Source of the DNA: Chitinophagaceae bacterium | Lineage (GTDB): Bacteria; Bacteroidota; Bacteroidia; Chitinophagales; Chitinophagaceae | Assembly (NCBI GenBank): GCA_023957755.1 | Contig: JAMLGT010000003.1 | Coordinates: 62,001-126,000, forward strand | Length of the DNA: 64,000 nucleotides | Reading direction: 5' to 3' | In this document: one piece after another, positions 28,154 to 36,606 of the stretch | How the letters are laid out: each line of letters starts with the position of its first letter | Numbering within the stretch: the first letter of the stretch is position 1 | Notes under the pieces: model-generated | Told to the model about the DNA's origin: nothing | The model's database searches: none | The model's input: only the letters and a program-made list of their open reading frames with translations | Translations under genes and position numbers: made by a program

Positions 28154-29410
28154 ATGAGTGATCTCTTCGACCGCATGCGTAAAGATCAGGGGCCTATCGG
28201 CAACCACCTGGATAGGGCGCATGGTTATTTTACATTCCCGATTCTGGAAGGTGAATTGGGCAGCCGTATGAAGTTTAGGGGTAAGGATAAGATTGTCTGG
28301 AGCCTTAATAACTATCTTGGTTTGGTAAATCATCCGGAGGTACGTAAGGCAGATGCTGAAGCAGCAGCGAAATATGGTATGGGAAATCCGATGGGCAGCC
28401 GTATGATGAGTGGAAATACAAAGCTTCACAGAGAGTTGGAGCATATTCTATCGGCCTTTGTAAAACGTGAAGATACCCTTTTGCTCAACTTTGGATACCA
28501 GGGAGTAATGAGTTGTATTGATGCACTGGTGTCTCGCCATGATGTCATCGTTCATGATGCAGAGGCGCATGCCTGCCTTATGGATGGTGTAAGGCTTCAT
28601 CTGGGGTATAGTTACAGCTATAAGCATAATGATATAGCAGATTGCGAAAAGCAATTGCAGCGTGCTCAGAAAATGGTTGCAAAGACTGGTGGTGGCATTC
28701 TGGTAATTACAGAGGGTGTATATGGAATGAGTGGAAGCCAGGGGAATCTGAAAGATATTGTGGCGTTGAAAGATAAATACGAGTTCAGGTTATTGATTGA
28801 TGATGCACATGGCTTTGGTGCGATGGGGCCAACCGGTGCGGGAACCGACGAGGCACAGGGTGTACAGGATAAAGTAGATCTGTATTTCAGCACTTTTGTA
28901 AAAAGTATGGGAAGTATCGGTGCATTTATTTCCGGACCAAAGGATATTATTACTTATTTAAAATACAATGTCCGCTCACAAATTTTTGCAAAGAGCCTCC
29001 CATTGGTAGTAGTGGAAGGAATGATTAAAAGAATGGAGATGGTAAAGACGATGCCGGAACTGAGAGAGAAATTATGGCACAATGTAAATCGTCTGCAAAA
29101 TGGGTTGCGTGACCGTGGATTTGATATTGGTGTTACTACGGCACCCGTAACGCCTGTTTACCTGAAAGGTGATCTTCCTGAAGCTACCGGTATGGTAATG
29201 GATATTCGAGAAAATTATGACATCTTCTGTTCTGTGGTTGTGTATCCCGTAATTCCGAAAGGACAGATTATATACAGGTTGATACCTACTGCAGCACACT
29301 CTGATGAGGACACTGATATTACACTCAAAGCATTTGAAGAGACGAAGAAGAAATTGGATAGCGGTGCCTATAAGGCCGAGGATATTCCTGATATGGCTAC
29401 TTTGAAGTAG
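28154..29410 (+). CDS. PLP-dependent alpha-oxoamine synthase (serine/cysteate palmitoyltransferase or glycine acyltransferase type)
   Basis: Condenses an amino acid with an acyl-CoA, releasing CO2 and CoA, in the cytosol. 418 residues, the family norm; glycine-rich loop GSRMMSGNTKLHRELE, His for ring stacking in the VHDAEAHACLMDG region, LIDDAHGFGAMG (Asp that binds the pyridine nitrogen), and the Schiff-base Lys in YFSTFVKSMGSIGAF, where the usual GG is GA. Which amino acid it uses (Ser, Gly, Ala, or cysteate for sulfonolipids) is not decided by sequence alone. A terminator follows and a variable heptamer array precedes its promoter. Ala/Gly-specific 8-amino-7-oxononanoate synthase (BioF) is unlikely, no biotin genes being near. 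Confidence 0.88.
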   Translation: MSDLFDRMRKDQGPIGNHLDRAHGYFTFPILEGELGSRMKFRGKDKIVWSLNNYLGLVNHPEVRKADAEAAAKYGMGNPMGSRMMSGNTKLHRELEHILSAFVKREDTLLLNFGYQGVMSCIDALVSRHDVIVHDAEAHACLMDGVRLHLGYSYSYKHNDIADCEKQLQRAQKMVAKTGGGILVITEGVYGMSGSQGNLKDIVALKDKYEFRLLIDDAHGFGAMGPTGAGTDEAQGVQDKVDLYFSTFVKSMGSIGAFISGPKDIITYLKYNVRSQIFAKSLPLVVVEGMIKRMEMVKTMPELREKLWHNVNRLQNGLRDRGFDIGVTTAPVTPVYLKGDLPEATGMVMDIRENYDIFCSVVVYPVIPKGQIIYRLIPTAAHSDEDTDITLKAFEETKKKLDSGAYKAEDIPDMATLK

Positions 29411-29428
29411 AATACTATGTAATTAGCG

Positions 29429-29470
29429 AAAGCTCTCTTACACACGAAAGTGGTAAGAGAGCTTTTTTTT
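29429..29470 (+). terminator. Terminator of the alpha-oxoamine synthase gene
   Basis: A 13-bp stem AAAGCTCTCTTAC / GTAAGAGAGCTTT whose loop contains a CAC-GAAA-GTG mini-stem, followed by TTTTT. Begins 18 bases after the stop. Confidence 0.92.
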
Positions 29471-29534
29471 ATGGTTTATAAGTGAAATGGGGAAATGGCA
29501 GCTTGTGAAATTCATGGAGTGCTTCACAGGAATC

Positions 29535-29668
29535 GTTGTGGTCTGGTCAAATTCTCATAATGCGGCTAAGCCTTTACTCAGTATGACTTTCATAATCCTG
29601 CCCTGAAGGGCAGGGTAATAAATTTAAAACCTAGGTCCAGTGGGCTATATTCTCGCTTAGCTGCACAA
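29535..29668. repeat. Intergenic inverted-repeat element, copy C
   Basis: Keeps the core (ACTCAGTATGACTTTCATAA) with one change each side. First hairpin is a near-perfect CCTGCCC-TGAA-GGGCAGG (29598-29615): relative to copies D and E both sides of a pair have changed (ACC/GGT to GCC/GGC), a compensatory change. Terminal repeats (TTGTGGTC ... GCACAATG) are partly preserved. Confidence 0.7.
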
Positions 29669-30014
29669 TGACTGCCTCATCCCGGCAGCACCGGGATTGT
29701 TCCTTTTTTATCAGGGAACAGGAGGTATTTTCTTAAAGAAATTCTGTCAGAGTATAGTTTCCGCGGTGATGCGTAACGAATGAAATGTGGATACAACAGC
29801 ACATTGTTGAGAAATGAAAATGTCGCAACCGTCTGAAAACTGTAGCCGAAGGTTTATTGGTAATTCCTCATCATTATTTGAGTTTAAAATGGAGTTTTTC
29901 CGGTTTTATTAATTGAAAAGATATTTGAGAGTGAAAACTCGACCTTCTTCATAACCTATGATTAGTCTGTTTTTTCCTGCCACCTACTTATCTTTCTAAT
30001 GGATTGGAATGTTC
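29669..30014. other. Gene-free stretch before the glycosyltransferase gene
   Basis: Contains one small hairpin, ATCCCGG-CAGCA-CCGGGAT (29682-29700), running into TTCCTTTTTT, and a second stem TGTTCC / GGAACA close behind. No coding frame is convincing. Confidence 0.45.
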
Positions 30015-30022
30015 TACTTTTG
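30015..30022 (+). promoter_or_regulatory. -7 element of the glycosyltransferase gene
   Basis: TACTTTTG (TAnnTTTG) 29 bases before the ATG at 30052. Confidence 0.45.
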
Positions 30023-30051
30023 TATTTCTTTCCGGCCACTTAATACGTAAA

Positions 30052-30879
30052 ATGGATAAGCAAAGTTTCGAAAACATTCAGATGAATCCATATAAAATTT
30101 ATCTTATTAACCTTAAAAGGTCTCCTGACAGGCTCGCCCGAATGCAGGACGAATTCAGGAAGAATAATATTTCCGGAGTGGAGCGAATTGATGCGGTGGA
30201 CGGTCAGAACCTTGACCATAAGAGTTACATTGCTACGAACAGATTCAAAAGGAATATGGTGGCCGGCGAATTCGCGTGTTACCTTAGCCATATCAAAGCG
30301 CTTCAAAAGTTTCTGGAAGAGGAGGTGGATTTTGTAGTCATACTTGAGGACGACATTAGCTTAGCATCTGATTTTAACGGAGTAGTTACGAAGGCAATTG
30401 ATAGTTATTTAGAATTGCCGGAAAATGAAAGGTGGGATGTACTAAAACTGTGGAACAGAAACAGGAGAAATATCCGTATTTACGATATTGACCAAACGTA
30501 TTTTATCGGCTTATGTGGCACAAGCATTCCCGGAGGTACTCTGGGGGCAGTGTGGACAAAGGAAGGAGCCAGGAAATTTTTGAAGAAAGTATTTTCAGGT
30601 CAGCAGCAGCCAGTGATTGGCAGACCTATCGATTGCGATCTGCAACATGCGTGGGAATTCGGATTGACCATATATAATCTCCTGCCGTCAGTAGTATTGC
30701 TACATGAAACCCCTTCAGTTATAGATGAATCGCGAGCTGAAAAACATGCAACGTTTCCTGGAGGAGTACTTTATGAAATAAACAGACTGATACCAAAATA
30801 TAAATACTATATTGACTTGCAGGGTTTCAGGAAGTTTTTGAATAGTTTCATTTTGAAAAAGAATGAAAGAGTATTGTGA
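30052..30879 (+). CDS. Glycosyltransferase family 25 (LPS-type galactosyl/glucosyl transferase)
   Basis: About 275 residues from the ATG at 30052, which follows the promoter; an earlier in-frame start at 30004 lies within the promoter. GT25 features: YKIYLINLKRSPDRLARM near the start, MVAGEFACYLSHIKALQKF, FVVILEDDISLASDF (acidic, metal/donor-binding), and PIDCDLQHAWEFGLTIY. Members add a hexose to lipooligosaccharide or glycoprotein. No other glycan genes flank it, which is unusual because these normally lie in surface-polysaccharide clusters; acceptor unknown. Single-gene unit. Confidence 0.85.
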   Translation: MDKQSFENIQMNPYKIYLINLKRSPDRLARMQDEFRKNNISGVERIDAVDGQNLDHKSYIATNRFKRNMVAGEFACYLSHIKALQKFLEEEVDFVVILEDDISLASDFNGVVTKAIDSYLELPENERWDVLKLWNRNRRNIRIYDIDQTYFIGLCGTSIPGGTLGAVWTKEGARKFLKKVFSGQQQPVIGRPIDCDLQHAWEFGLTIYNLLPSVVLLHETPSVIDESRAEKHATFPGGVLYEINRLIPKYKYYIDLQGFRKFLNSFILKKNERVL

Positions 30880-31203
30880 TTTTGGGCGGATAGGCTTTAT
30901 AGAATTAGCTTCCTATAATGATCCAAATAATACTGTCTGGATTGTTGTAATATGGGATTGGAAACACAATAGGTAATACTTACTTTTTCGTTGGGTGCTC
31001 AGCACTTAACGAGGCCAAATGTTGAATAGCCTTTCCCAGACCATTTTTTGCTGTCAGGAATTGTACTGAAACATTGGGGCCGATAATGGACTTGTAAAAG
31101 TGGTAATGAGGTATTTTTATCAACAAGGGTAGTTTTTAAACGAAATGCTCGTAGGCGGCAAGCAGAAAATGACAATCAATTAGGTTCGGTAATACAATTA
31201 TTT
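30880..31203. other. AT-rich gene-free stretch before vapB
   Basis: No convincing frame. A short imperfect palindrome, CGTTGGGTGCTCAGCACTTAAC, lies at 30992-31013. Together with the following kilobase it forms a low-GC patch. Confidence 0.4.
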
Positions 31204-31211
31204 TAAATTTG
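31204..31211 (+). promoter_or_regulatory. -7 element of the vapBC-like operon
   Basis: TAAATTTG ends seven bases before the ATG at 31219, implying a leader of about three bases. Confidence 0.5.
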
Positions 31212-31218
31212 ATTAAAT

Positions 31219-31458
31219 ATGCCGACAATCAATGCCATACTAAAAGAACTAAAAAATGTTCCAGTGAACAAACTGGAAGATCTTTATTCTATTATTCATT
31301 CTCTACAGACAAATAATAAGAAGTCGGGCGCCCAAAAACAGGAAATTCTTTCTTTTGCCGGCGCTTTTGGGGCCATGACAAAAAGGGATTATCACAATTT
31401 TGTGAAACATACCAGGCAGGCAAGAGAGAAACTTTTTGACCACAATATTGAATTATGA
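31219..31458 (+). CDS. Antitoxin-like small protein of a VapBC-type pair
   Basis: 79 residues, mostly helical, with no DNA-binding motif at the N-terminus that I can name but the C-terminal stretch (AFGAMTKRDYHNFVKHTRQAREKLFDH) is typical of antitoxins that precede PIN toxins in Bacteroidota. Its stop TGA overlaps the toxin ATG by four bases (ATGA), the classic translational coupling. Function is inferred from the neighbour; antitoxins bind and inhibit the toxin and autoregulate the operon. Confidence 0.75.
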   Translation: MPTINAILKELKNVPVNKLEDLYSIIHSLQTNNKKSGAQKQEILSFAGAFGAMTKRDYHNFVKHTRQAREKLFDHNIEL

Positions 31459-31858
31459 AACCTGCTCTTGTTGACACGGATATACTTTCTGAGTTTTTAC
31501 GTGGGACAGGAACGGTAGTTGAAATTGTAAAAAATATTTAGAAAATTACGACACAATAAATTTCAGTATCATAACTTACTATGAAATATTAAACGGGCTG
31601 CTTTATAAAGATGCAAGAAAACAGCTTAAAAGTTTTTTTGAATTCGCTGAATTGAATAAAGTACTTCCGTTAACATTGAGCGCAAAGCGCCAGGCTGCAG
31701 AAATTTATGCCAACCTAAGAAAGAAAGGTCAATCTATCGGCCACACAGACTGTTTAATTGCAGGAATTGCTCTGACAAACGATTTGCAACTCGTTACAAA
31801 TAACATTGAACACTTCAAGAGAATAAAAGGATTGGAAATAGTGAGCTGGCTAAAATAA
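31455..31858 (+). pseudogene. VapC-type PIN-domain toxin, frameshifted
   Basis: Frame 1 from ATG 31455 gives MKPALVDTDILSEFLRGTG...VKN and stops at TAG 31539. The remainder (from about 31540 in the -1 frame to 31858) gives NYDTINFSIITYYEIL, GHTDCLIAGIAL and LVTNNIEHFKRIKGLEIVSW. Restoring one base in AAAAAATATTT (as AAT-TAT-TTA) reconnects them. The PIN acidic residues (Asp in VDTD, Glu in YYEIL, Asp in GHTD) remain, so the damage looks recent or is a sequencing error in an A-run. PIN toxins cleave tRNA or rRNA. Confidence 0.85.
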
Positions 31859-31932
31859 CTTATTACCGACCTCTTGCATCCACATTGGATATATCAGGGC
31901 GGAAGAATAACTCATTGGCTTTTGTTGGCAAT

Positions 31933-32247
31933 TCAACACTTATTCAGAGCCCAAAATTTTCTAAGTTCTTCTCTCTTCCCAAGTGCCGGGCCCTCATGTG
32001 CTTCAACCGTAACAGTACGAGTCACCATTTTACCAGATACAATATACTTGCCGATATAATTTTTATATCTAAAAGGTTTTGCTATAATTGAAGCATAAGT
32101 AATGGCAATTATAAGCATCATTATATAATTAAAAGTACTTCCATCACCTTGGGCTATAGCTGTCAATTTCTCTTTATAAATCAAGAATGCCCCAAAAGTA
32201 GTAACCAGTATGAAACTGTACGGCAATGGTGTTAATAGCCTCACCAT
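31933..32247 (-). CDS. Possible small membrane protein, hypothetical
   Basis: 104 codons with two hydrophobic segments (PYSFILVTTFGAFLIY and NYIMMLIIAITYASIIA) and a basic, charged tail (SGKMVTRTVTVEAHEG through KREELRKF). Codon use and the membrane-helix pattern support coding, but there is no recognised family, no neighbouring partner and no promoter match. It lies in a low-GC patch next to a broken toxin gene, so it may be a remnant. A competing 66-codon frame on the plus strand (32226-32426) looks weaker. Confidence 0.4.
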   Translation of the reverse strand: MVRLLTPLPYSFILVTTFGAFLIYKEKLTAIAQGDGSTFNYIMMLIIAITYASIIAKPFRYKNYIGKYIVSGKMVTRTVTVEAHEGPALGKREELRKFWALNKC

Positions 32248-32727
32248 ATAAAAAAGGTCCAGGAAGAAAACCGAAATATAAAATAATTCATAATCAAATT
32301 ACCCGAACAGGAGTTGACTTGCTCATATCAATTGGTCTTTATTATATTGAAGTAGATAAAGTAATTTACGATGTTAATTCCACTGAAGCGTCAGCCAACA
32401 TTTGGTTTTATTCACGGAGGAATTAATATCATAAGATAGGCAAAAACCAAACTCCAGTTCATGCATCGCGAATCCACATATTGACAGGTGATCGGATAGG
32501 AAGCTTTTCAAATCTATTATACTGAGGTTAGATAGAATCTGAGGGTGTCATTGTCGGCAGTTTTTTGTATAAAAACAACTATGACGGATTATATTTCGGA
32601 TTCGGATGTGGCTTCTTGTAGCCATTCCTGATTGGAGTACCTTATGGTTTATTTATTAGAACTTATAGGGACTCAACCCTAAGTATAGGAGGAGCCAAAG
32701 AGCCTTTATGTTCGTCTATAGCCGACA
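32248..32727. other. Gene-free AT-rich stretch
   Basis: About 480 bp with only short frames; a 66-codon plus-strand frame at 32226-32426 (KKGPGRKPKYKIIHNQITRTG) is possible but not supported. Probably decayed accessory DNA. Confidence 0.35.
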
Positions 32728-32764
32728 TAAAAAAACCGGGCAACTGAAAAGAAGCCCGGAAAAA
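32728..32764 (-). terminator. Terminator downstream of the NlpC/P60 gene
   Basis: On the minus strand CCGGGC, a 12-nt loop and GCCCGG are followed by TTTTTTT. It lies about 160 bases past the peptidase stop, leaving a 3' UTR that itself has a CGAATCTG / CAGATTCG hairpin (32791-32827). Confidence 0.75.
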
Positions 32765-32919
32765 TCTTAACCATTAAATCTTTAATAAATGCGAATCTGT
32801 ATGAAAGAATCTTTGAAAATCAGATTCGTTGTACGTTTGGAAAAATTTAACTCGAAATGATACTTCAGATCTTTGTGTAGTATCAGTGTAGCAACTAATG
32901 TCAGTTATCGAAAATCGGC

Positions 32920-33600
32920 CTAGTTCTTGTCACTCATTACACGTCCGCCCGAAATGAAGGTTCTTTTGTAATAAGCTTCATCCAGATTACTAATAGTTAC
33001 CCCCTCTTTGGTAGAGGCGTGCAGAAAGTAACCATTTTCCAGGTATAGACCTACATGCGAAACATAACCCTTGGTATTAAAGAATACCAGGTCTCCCTCT
33101 TTGAGGTCTTCGCGTTTAATGTGCTCTGTAACTTTATATTGTTCTCTGGCAGTTCTGGGCATTGAAAATCCATATACCCCCAGAAGCAGGCTTCCCGTAA
33201 GGGCGCTGCAATCGATTCCTTTTTTGGTAGTGCCGCCATATCTGTATCGTGTGCCAAACCAATCGTCAATGAATCCCAGAAGGGCCACATTTTTAAGGCT
33301 CTCCACATTCACATTCATCATCATGGCGTACTTAAACTGCACTGAAGTGAGCGATTCAATAATTTCCTTAGTTTCCTTAAGGATTGATTTCTTTTGAACT
33401 ACAGGCGTAGGCTTTTTCTGCTCCTTTACTTCAGTTACCCACGGAGTACTAATCATTCCCTCACGGGTAAAGATGGAAGCGTAGGAACTCGCAGGATGAT
33501 TTGAAGTAGAATTATTTCCTGAATTGGCAGCCTGACCGAAAACGGTCACTCCTGTTAAAAGGAAAAAGGCAATGGAACTCAGTATTAATAATTTCTTCAT
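32920..33600 (-). CDS. Exported NlpC/P60 (C40) peptidoglycan endopeptidase
   Basis: Cleaves within peptidoglycan stem peptides. 226 residues: signal peptide (KKLLILSSIAFFLLTGVTVFGQ), an Asn/Ser-rich linker, a helical segment (about 75-100) and the C-terminal C40 domain with catalytic Cys in GIDCSALTG, LKEGDLVFF and the His in YVSHVGLYL; the third polar residue is the His in FLHAS. The NlpC domain resembles Bacteroidota Spr/YafL-type enzymes. The gene is single, with a long A/T-rich 5' region. Confidence 0.9.
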   Translation of the reverse strand: MKKLLILSSIAFFLLTGVTVFGQAANSGNNSTSNHPASSYASIFTREGMISTPWVTEVKEQKKPTPVVQKKSILKETKEIIESLTSVQFKYAMMMNVNVESLKNVALLGFIDDWFGTRYRYGGTTKKGIDCSALTGSLLLGVYGFSMPRTAREQYKVTEHIKREDLKEGDLVFFNTKGYVSHVGLYLENGYFLHASTKEGVTISNLDEAYYKRTFISGGRVMSDKN

Positions 33601-33929
33601 ATCTAATGGATTTCAATTTAAAACGAAAAGTCTTCCGAAATTATTCTTTGGGCTTTTCTTTCTGAATTGACTAACGGACAATAATAGATGTTTATTTTCC
33701 GATGCGAACGAAGATAACGTTCCACACTTAAAAGTCAAAAAAAAGATTTATTAAAAGTTAGAAAAACACGTTTTTTTTTCTTTTTTTTTAATTATTCATG
33801 GCAATATTGATTGAAAAATAAATAAAATCAGTAAAAACCCTCTTTATGTATGTAGGTGAATTTACGGTTTATCCGTCTCCTGTTGTCTGGTTCACAATTC
33901 AGTATGGCGTTATCTTCTTTCATATTTTG
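33601..33929. other. A/T-rich divergent region between the NlpC/P60 and deformylase genes
   Basis: Contains long T and A runs (33771-33791) and no coding frame. The def promoter lies at its right end. Confidence 0.4.
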
Positions 33930-33937
33930 TAAATTTG
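33930..33937 (+). promoter_or_regulatory. -7 element of def
   Basis: TAAATTTG matches TAnnTTTG, 22 bases before the ATG. Confidence 0.5.
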
Positions 33938-33959
33938 CACGCTTCAAACAAATCGAATT

Positions 33960-34544
33960 ATGATACTTCCTATTGTGGCTTATGGAAATCCGGTTTTGCG
34001 AAAAGTGGGTAAGGAAATCGCGCCGGACTATCCCGGATTAGCAGAACTGGTTACAAATATGTGGGAAACCATGTATAATAGTAATGGGGTAGGTCTGGCT
34101 GCGCCTCAAATAAACAGAGATATCAGGTTATTTGTTATGGACAGCATTCAGGTCTTTGATAATATGGAAGACGAAGAAGAAAAGAATCAATATCCGGGAG
34201 ATGAGGGGTACAAGGGGGTATTTATCAATGCACAGGTCCTTTCCAGAGGAGGCGGAGAGTGGGCTTATAATGAAGGTTGCCTGAGTATTCCTAAGATCAG
34301 AGAAGATATTATCAGGCAGGAGACTGTGCACATTCGTTTTCAGGATGAGCATTTTGTGGAGCATACCAAAGTCTTCAAGGGAATTACTGCCCGAATCATT
34401 TTACATGAATACGACCATATTGAAGGGAAACTTTTTATCGATTACCTGAAGCCGCTGAAAAAGAATCTTCTGAAAAGGAAATTATCAGATATCTCCAAAG
34501 GAAAGGTCTCAGTAGATTATAAGATGTCTTTCTATAGCGTCTGA
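33960..34544 (+). CDS. def: Peptide deformylase
   Basis: Removes the N-formyl group from new proteins, an Fe2+/Zn2+ enzyme. 194 residues with all three motifs: GVGLAAPQI (motif 1), EGCLSIP with the metal Cys (motif 2) and HEYDH with two metal His and the catalytic Glu (motif 3). The insert between motifs 1 and 2 (NMEDEEEKNQYPGDEG) is typical of the type found in Bacteroidota. It has its own promoter. The next gene converges on it. Confidence 0.97.
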   Translation: MILPIVAYGNPVLRKVGKEIAPDYPGLAELVTNMWETMYNSNGVGLAAPQINRDIRLFVMDSIQVFDNMEDEEEKNQYPGDEGYKGVFINAQVLSRGGGEWAYNEGCLSIPKIREDIIRQETVHIRFQDEHFVEHTKVFKGITARIILHEYDHIEGKLFIDYLKPLKKNLLKRKLSDISKGKVSVDYKMSFYSV

Positions 34545-34579
34545 CGACAAAATGCTTCTCCGGGGCAGGCAACCATTCG

Positions 34580-35452
34580 TCAGTATGTCTTAGTCATGTC
34601 GGAAGGAACCACGATATTGAATTCCGTGAGTACTGCCCCTTCGGGTAGTGGTAAAGATGGATCATCGGATTCAAACACAGAGACTACAGCGATCTTAAGC
34701 CTTTTCTTTTTATCTTTCAGATGCCAGTAGATGCCACCATATTCCTTGCTGTGATAGTCGCCTTCGAAGTGCAGCATGAGTTGTTTACGTTTCAAATTGT
34801 CAAGGATTGATTCAGCCATTGTGGCGTCCTTTATGGCCTGAGCCGCTACGAAGTTCATTGCCCTTGGGCCTGAATGGTCAGGCATCATGGTAATCATTTC
34901 CTTATAACCGGGTGTCTCCATATCTACCTTAATAGGTAATTTAGCTATATATGCTTTTTCCTCCTGAGGCAGATTGTTCAGTGTATCCAGGCTTCCTTTT
35001 GCAACCATAGAGGCATATCTGCGTGGTACGTTAGTAGCAATGAAGGGTATTTTATTTTCCTTTGCGAAGTCGACCAGAGGCTTGTAATCCGTAGTGAAAT
35101 TAGGCCATAGCCGCGTCTGCCCGGCAAGTTCTTTTGCATCAATGGTTCCTGAGAGATAACTGTTAAGTGGCTCCTGATTGTCTCTTTCAAACATCTCCGC
35201 ACCCAAAATCAGTTTATCACCTTTTTCAGCAAAAAGCCCTTTCTCAGTCTTAAGCTCCAGCCAGTGTATAATAGAATTGTTATGGTGTTCGCCGAATAAG
35301 ACTACATCATAAGTGCCCAGACTCTTTATCATGTCTGAGAATGTGGACATCTGATTATCTTTTGAATAAATCTGATACGCTTTCATATCCTGTGCTGATG
35401 CGGAAGTAGCCAGGCCAAGGCAAAGAAGGAGTGGTACTATGGTACGTAACAT
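34580..35452 (-). CDS. Exported ChaN-family protein (haem-binding uncharacterised family)
   Basis: 290 residues with a signal peptide (LRTIVPLLLCLGLATSASAQ) and the PF04187/ChaN core: DVVLFGEHHNNSIIHW near residue 50, GAEMFERDNQEPLNSYL, FIATNVPRRYASMVA, and HFEGDYHSKEYG near residue 220. ChaN of Campylobacter binds haem, and related proteins have been proposed to act in iron acquisition; the activity here is unproven. It could complement the haem-uptake operon at 10.6-14.4 kb, though the two are unlinked. Confidence 0.83.
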   Translation of the reverse strand: MLRTIVPLLLCLGLATSASAQDMKAYQIYSKDNQMSTFSDMIKSLGTYDVVLFGEHHNNSIIHWLELKTEKGLFAEKGDKLILGAEMFERDNQEPLNSYLSGTIDAKELAGQTRLWPNFTTDYKPLVDFAKENKIPFIATNVPRRYASMVAKGSLDTLNNLPQEEKAYIAKLPIKVDMETPGYKEMITMMPDHSGPRAMNFVAAQAIKDATMAESILDNLKRKQLMLHFEGDYHSKEYGGIYWHLKDKKKRLKIAVVSVFESDDPSLPLPEGAVLTEFNIVVPSDMTKTY

Positions 35453-35560
35453 TGAAGTTTGATTTGTTTCAAATGTAAATGGATTCAGTCAGATTAAAGA
35501 TGCTTTCTCCTGCATTTTTTGCGTATCAATATGAGTAGGTGCAATGGATACCCGGTGTAT

Positions 35561-36418
35561 TCACCTATGTAGGCCGTTGCTGATATAATCGAAATCCTCC
35601 TGAGAAAGTGTTATTTGTGCTGCAGCCAGGTTTTCTTCGAGGTGTTGTTCTTTAGAGGTGCCGGGTATAAGTAGGATATTGTCAGAATAGTTGAAGAGCC
35701 ATTTTAAGGCTAACTGCTGCGCAGAGGCTTCATATTTAGCTGCCAGCCTCTGAAGCTTTCCATTGATCAGAATGTTTCCCGCGTTTATGGGATGCCAGGG
35801 AATGAAGGCTATTTGATGTTGTGCACAATATTGAAGTTCCGGTTCCCATCGCCTGTGATCAAAACTGAATTTGTTTTGTAGCGATACCACTTCCACTATT
35901 TTTTGCGCCTCCTCTACGCTTTCTGCATCTAGTTCGGACAGCCCGATAAAGCGAATAAGTCCTTTCTGCTGTGCCTCCCTGAGAAAGCCGAGCGTTTCTG
36001 CAAATGGCACTTTGGGATCACGCCGGTGTAGCTGATAGAGTGCAATTCTTTCAAGCTTCAATCGCTTCAGGCTTCCATACAATACTTCTTTGAGATGTTC
36101 AGGCCTGCCGTCAGGAAGCCACTTGTCAGGTCCGGGCCTTATCTGTCCGCCTTTTGTGGCAATCACTAAATCCGGTGGGTAGGGATAAAGGGCTTTGGCA
36201 ATTAATTCTTCAGATACATTAGGCCCATAACTGTCTGCTGTGTCAATGAAGTTGACACCCAGCGCGACGGCCTTCCTGAGCACATTGATTGCCTCTGATT
36301 CGTTTTTTGGAGGACCAATGATTCCATCACCTGTAATGCGCATTGCTCCAAATCCGAACCTGTTTACTTCGAAGGTTCCGCCTATTTTCCAGGTTTTGTT
36401 ACCATGCATACCGGACAT
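35561..36418 (-). CDS. Aldo/keto reductase
   Basis: NADPH-dependent oxidoreductase of the AKR superfamily, TIM-barrel, 285 residues. The tetrad residues are present: Asp in FIDTADSYG, Tyr in the same motif (SYGPNVSEEL), Lys in VIATKGG, and His in LYQLHRRDP; the cofactor loop ILLIPGTSKEQHLEENL lies near residue 255. The opening GTFEVNRFGFGAMRI is standard. Substrate unknown. The gene is single, with opposite-strand neighbours. Confidence 0.9.
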   Translation of the reverse strand: MSGMHGNKTWKIGGTFEVNRFGFGAMRITGDGIIGPPKNESEAINVLRKAVALGVNFIDTADSYGPNVSEELIAKALYPYPPDLVIATKGGQIRPGPDKWLPDGRPEHLKEVLYGSLKRLKLERIALYQLHRRDPKVPFAETLGFLREAQQKGLIRFIGLSELDAESVEEAQKIVEVVSLQNKFSFDHRRWEPELQYCAQHQIAFIPWHPINAGNILINGKLQRLAAKYEASAQQLALKWLFNYSDNILLIPGTSKEQHLEENLAAAQITLSQEDFDYISNGLHR

Positions 36419-36535
36419 GATTACATCATTTTGAAACTATGATTACTAAAGGTATCCGCATTGTACCATCCATCAAAAATAAAACTAAAAGCAACCTTAT
36501 CGCTTTTTCCCATGATGCTTATCGCTTTTGCGTCA

Positions 36536-36566
36536 TTGACTTCGCTGGATACCTGAAATAATTTTG
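36536..36566 (+). promoter_or_regulatory. Promoter of the MmgE/PrpD gene
   Basis: TTG (36536-36538), 20 bp, TAATTTTG (36559-36566), about 40 bases before the ATG. Confidence 0.6.
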
Positions 36567-36606
36567 CATCTGATAACAGATTGATCATTATGAAAAATCA
36601 AAAAAG

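Noticed and set aside
27898-28161. Long open frame through the heptamer array
   Set aside because: Seven-base units give a 21-bp coding period, so the frame stays open by arithmetic; the product is a monotonous repeat and there is no promoter or start context.
32226-32426. 66-codon plus-strand frame in the AT-rich patch
   Set aside because: No family likeness, no promoter, and it overlaps a better minus-strand frame.
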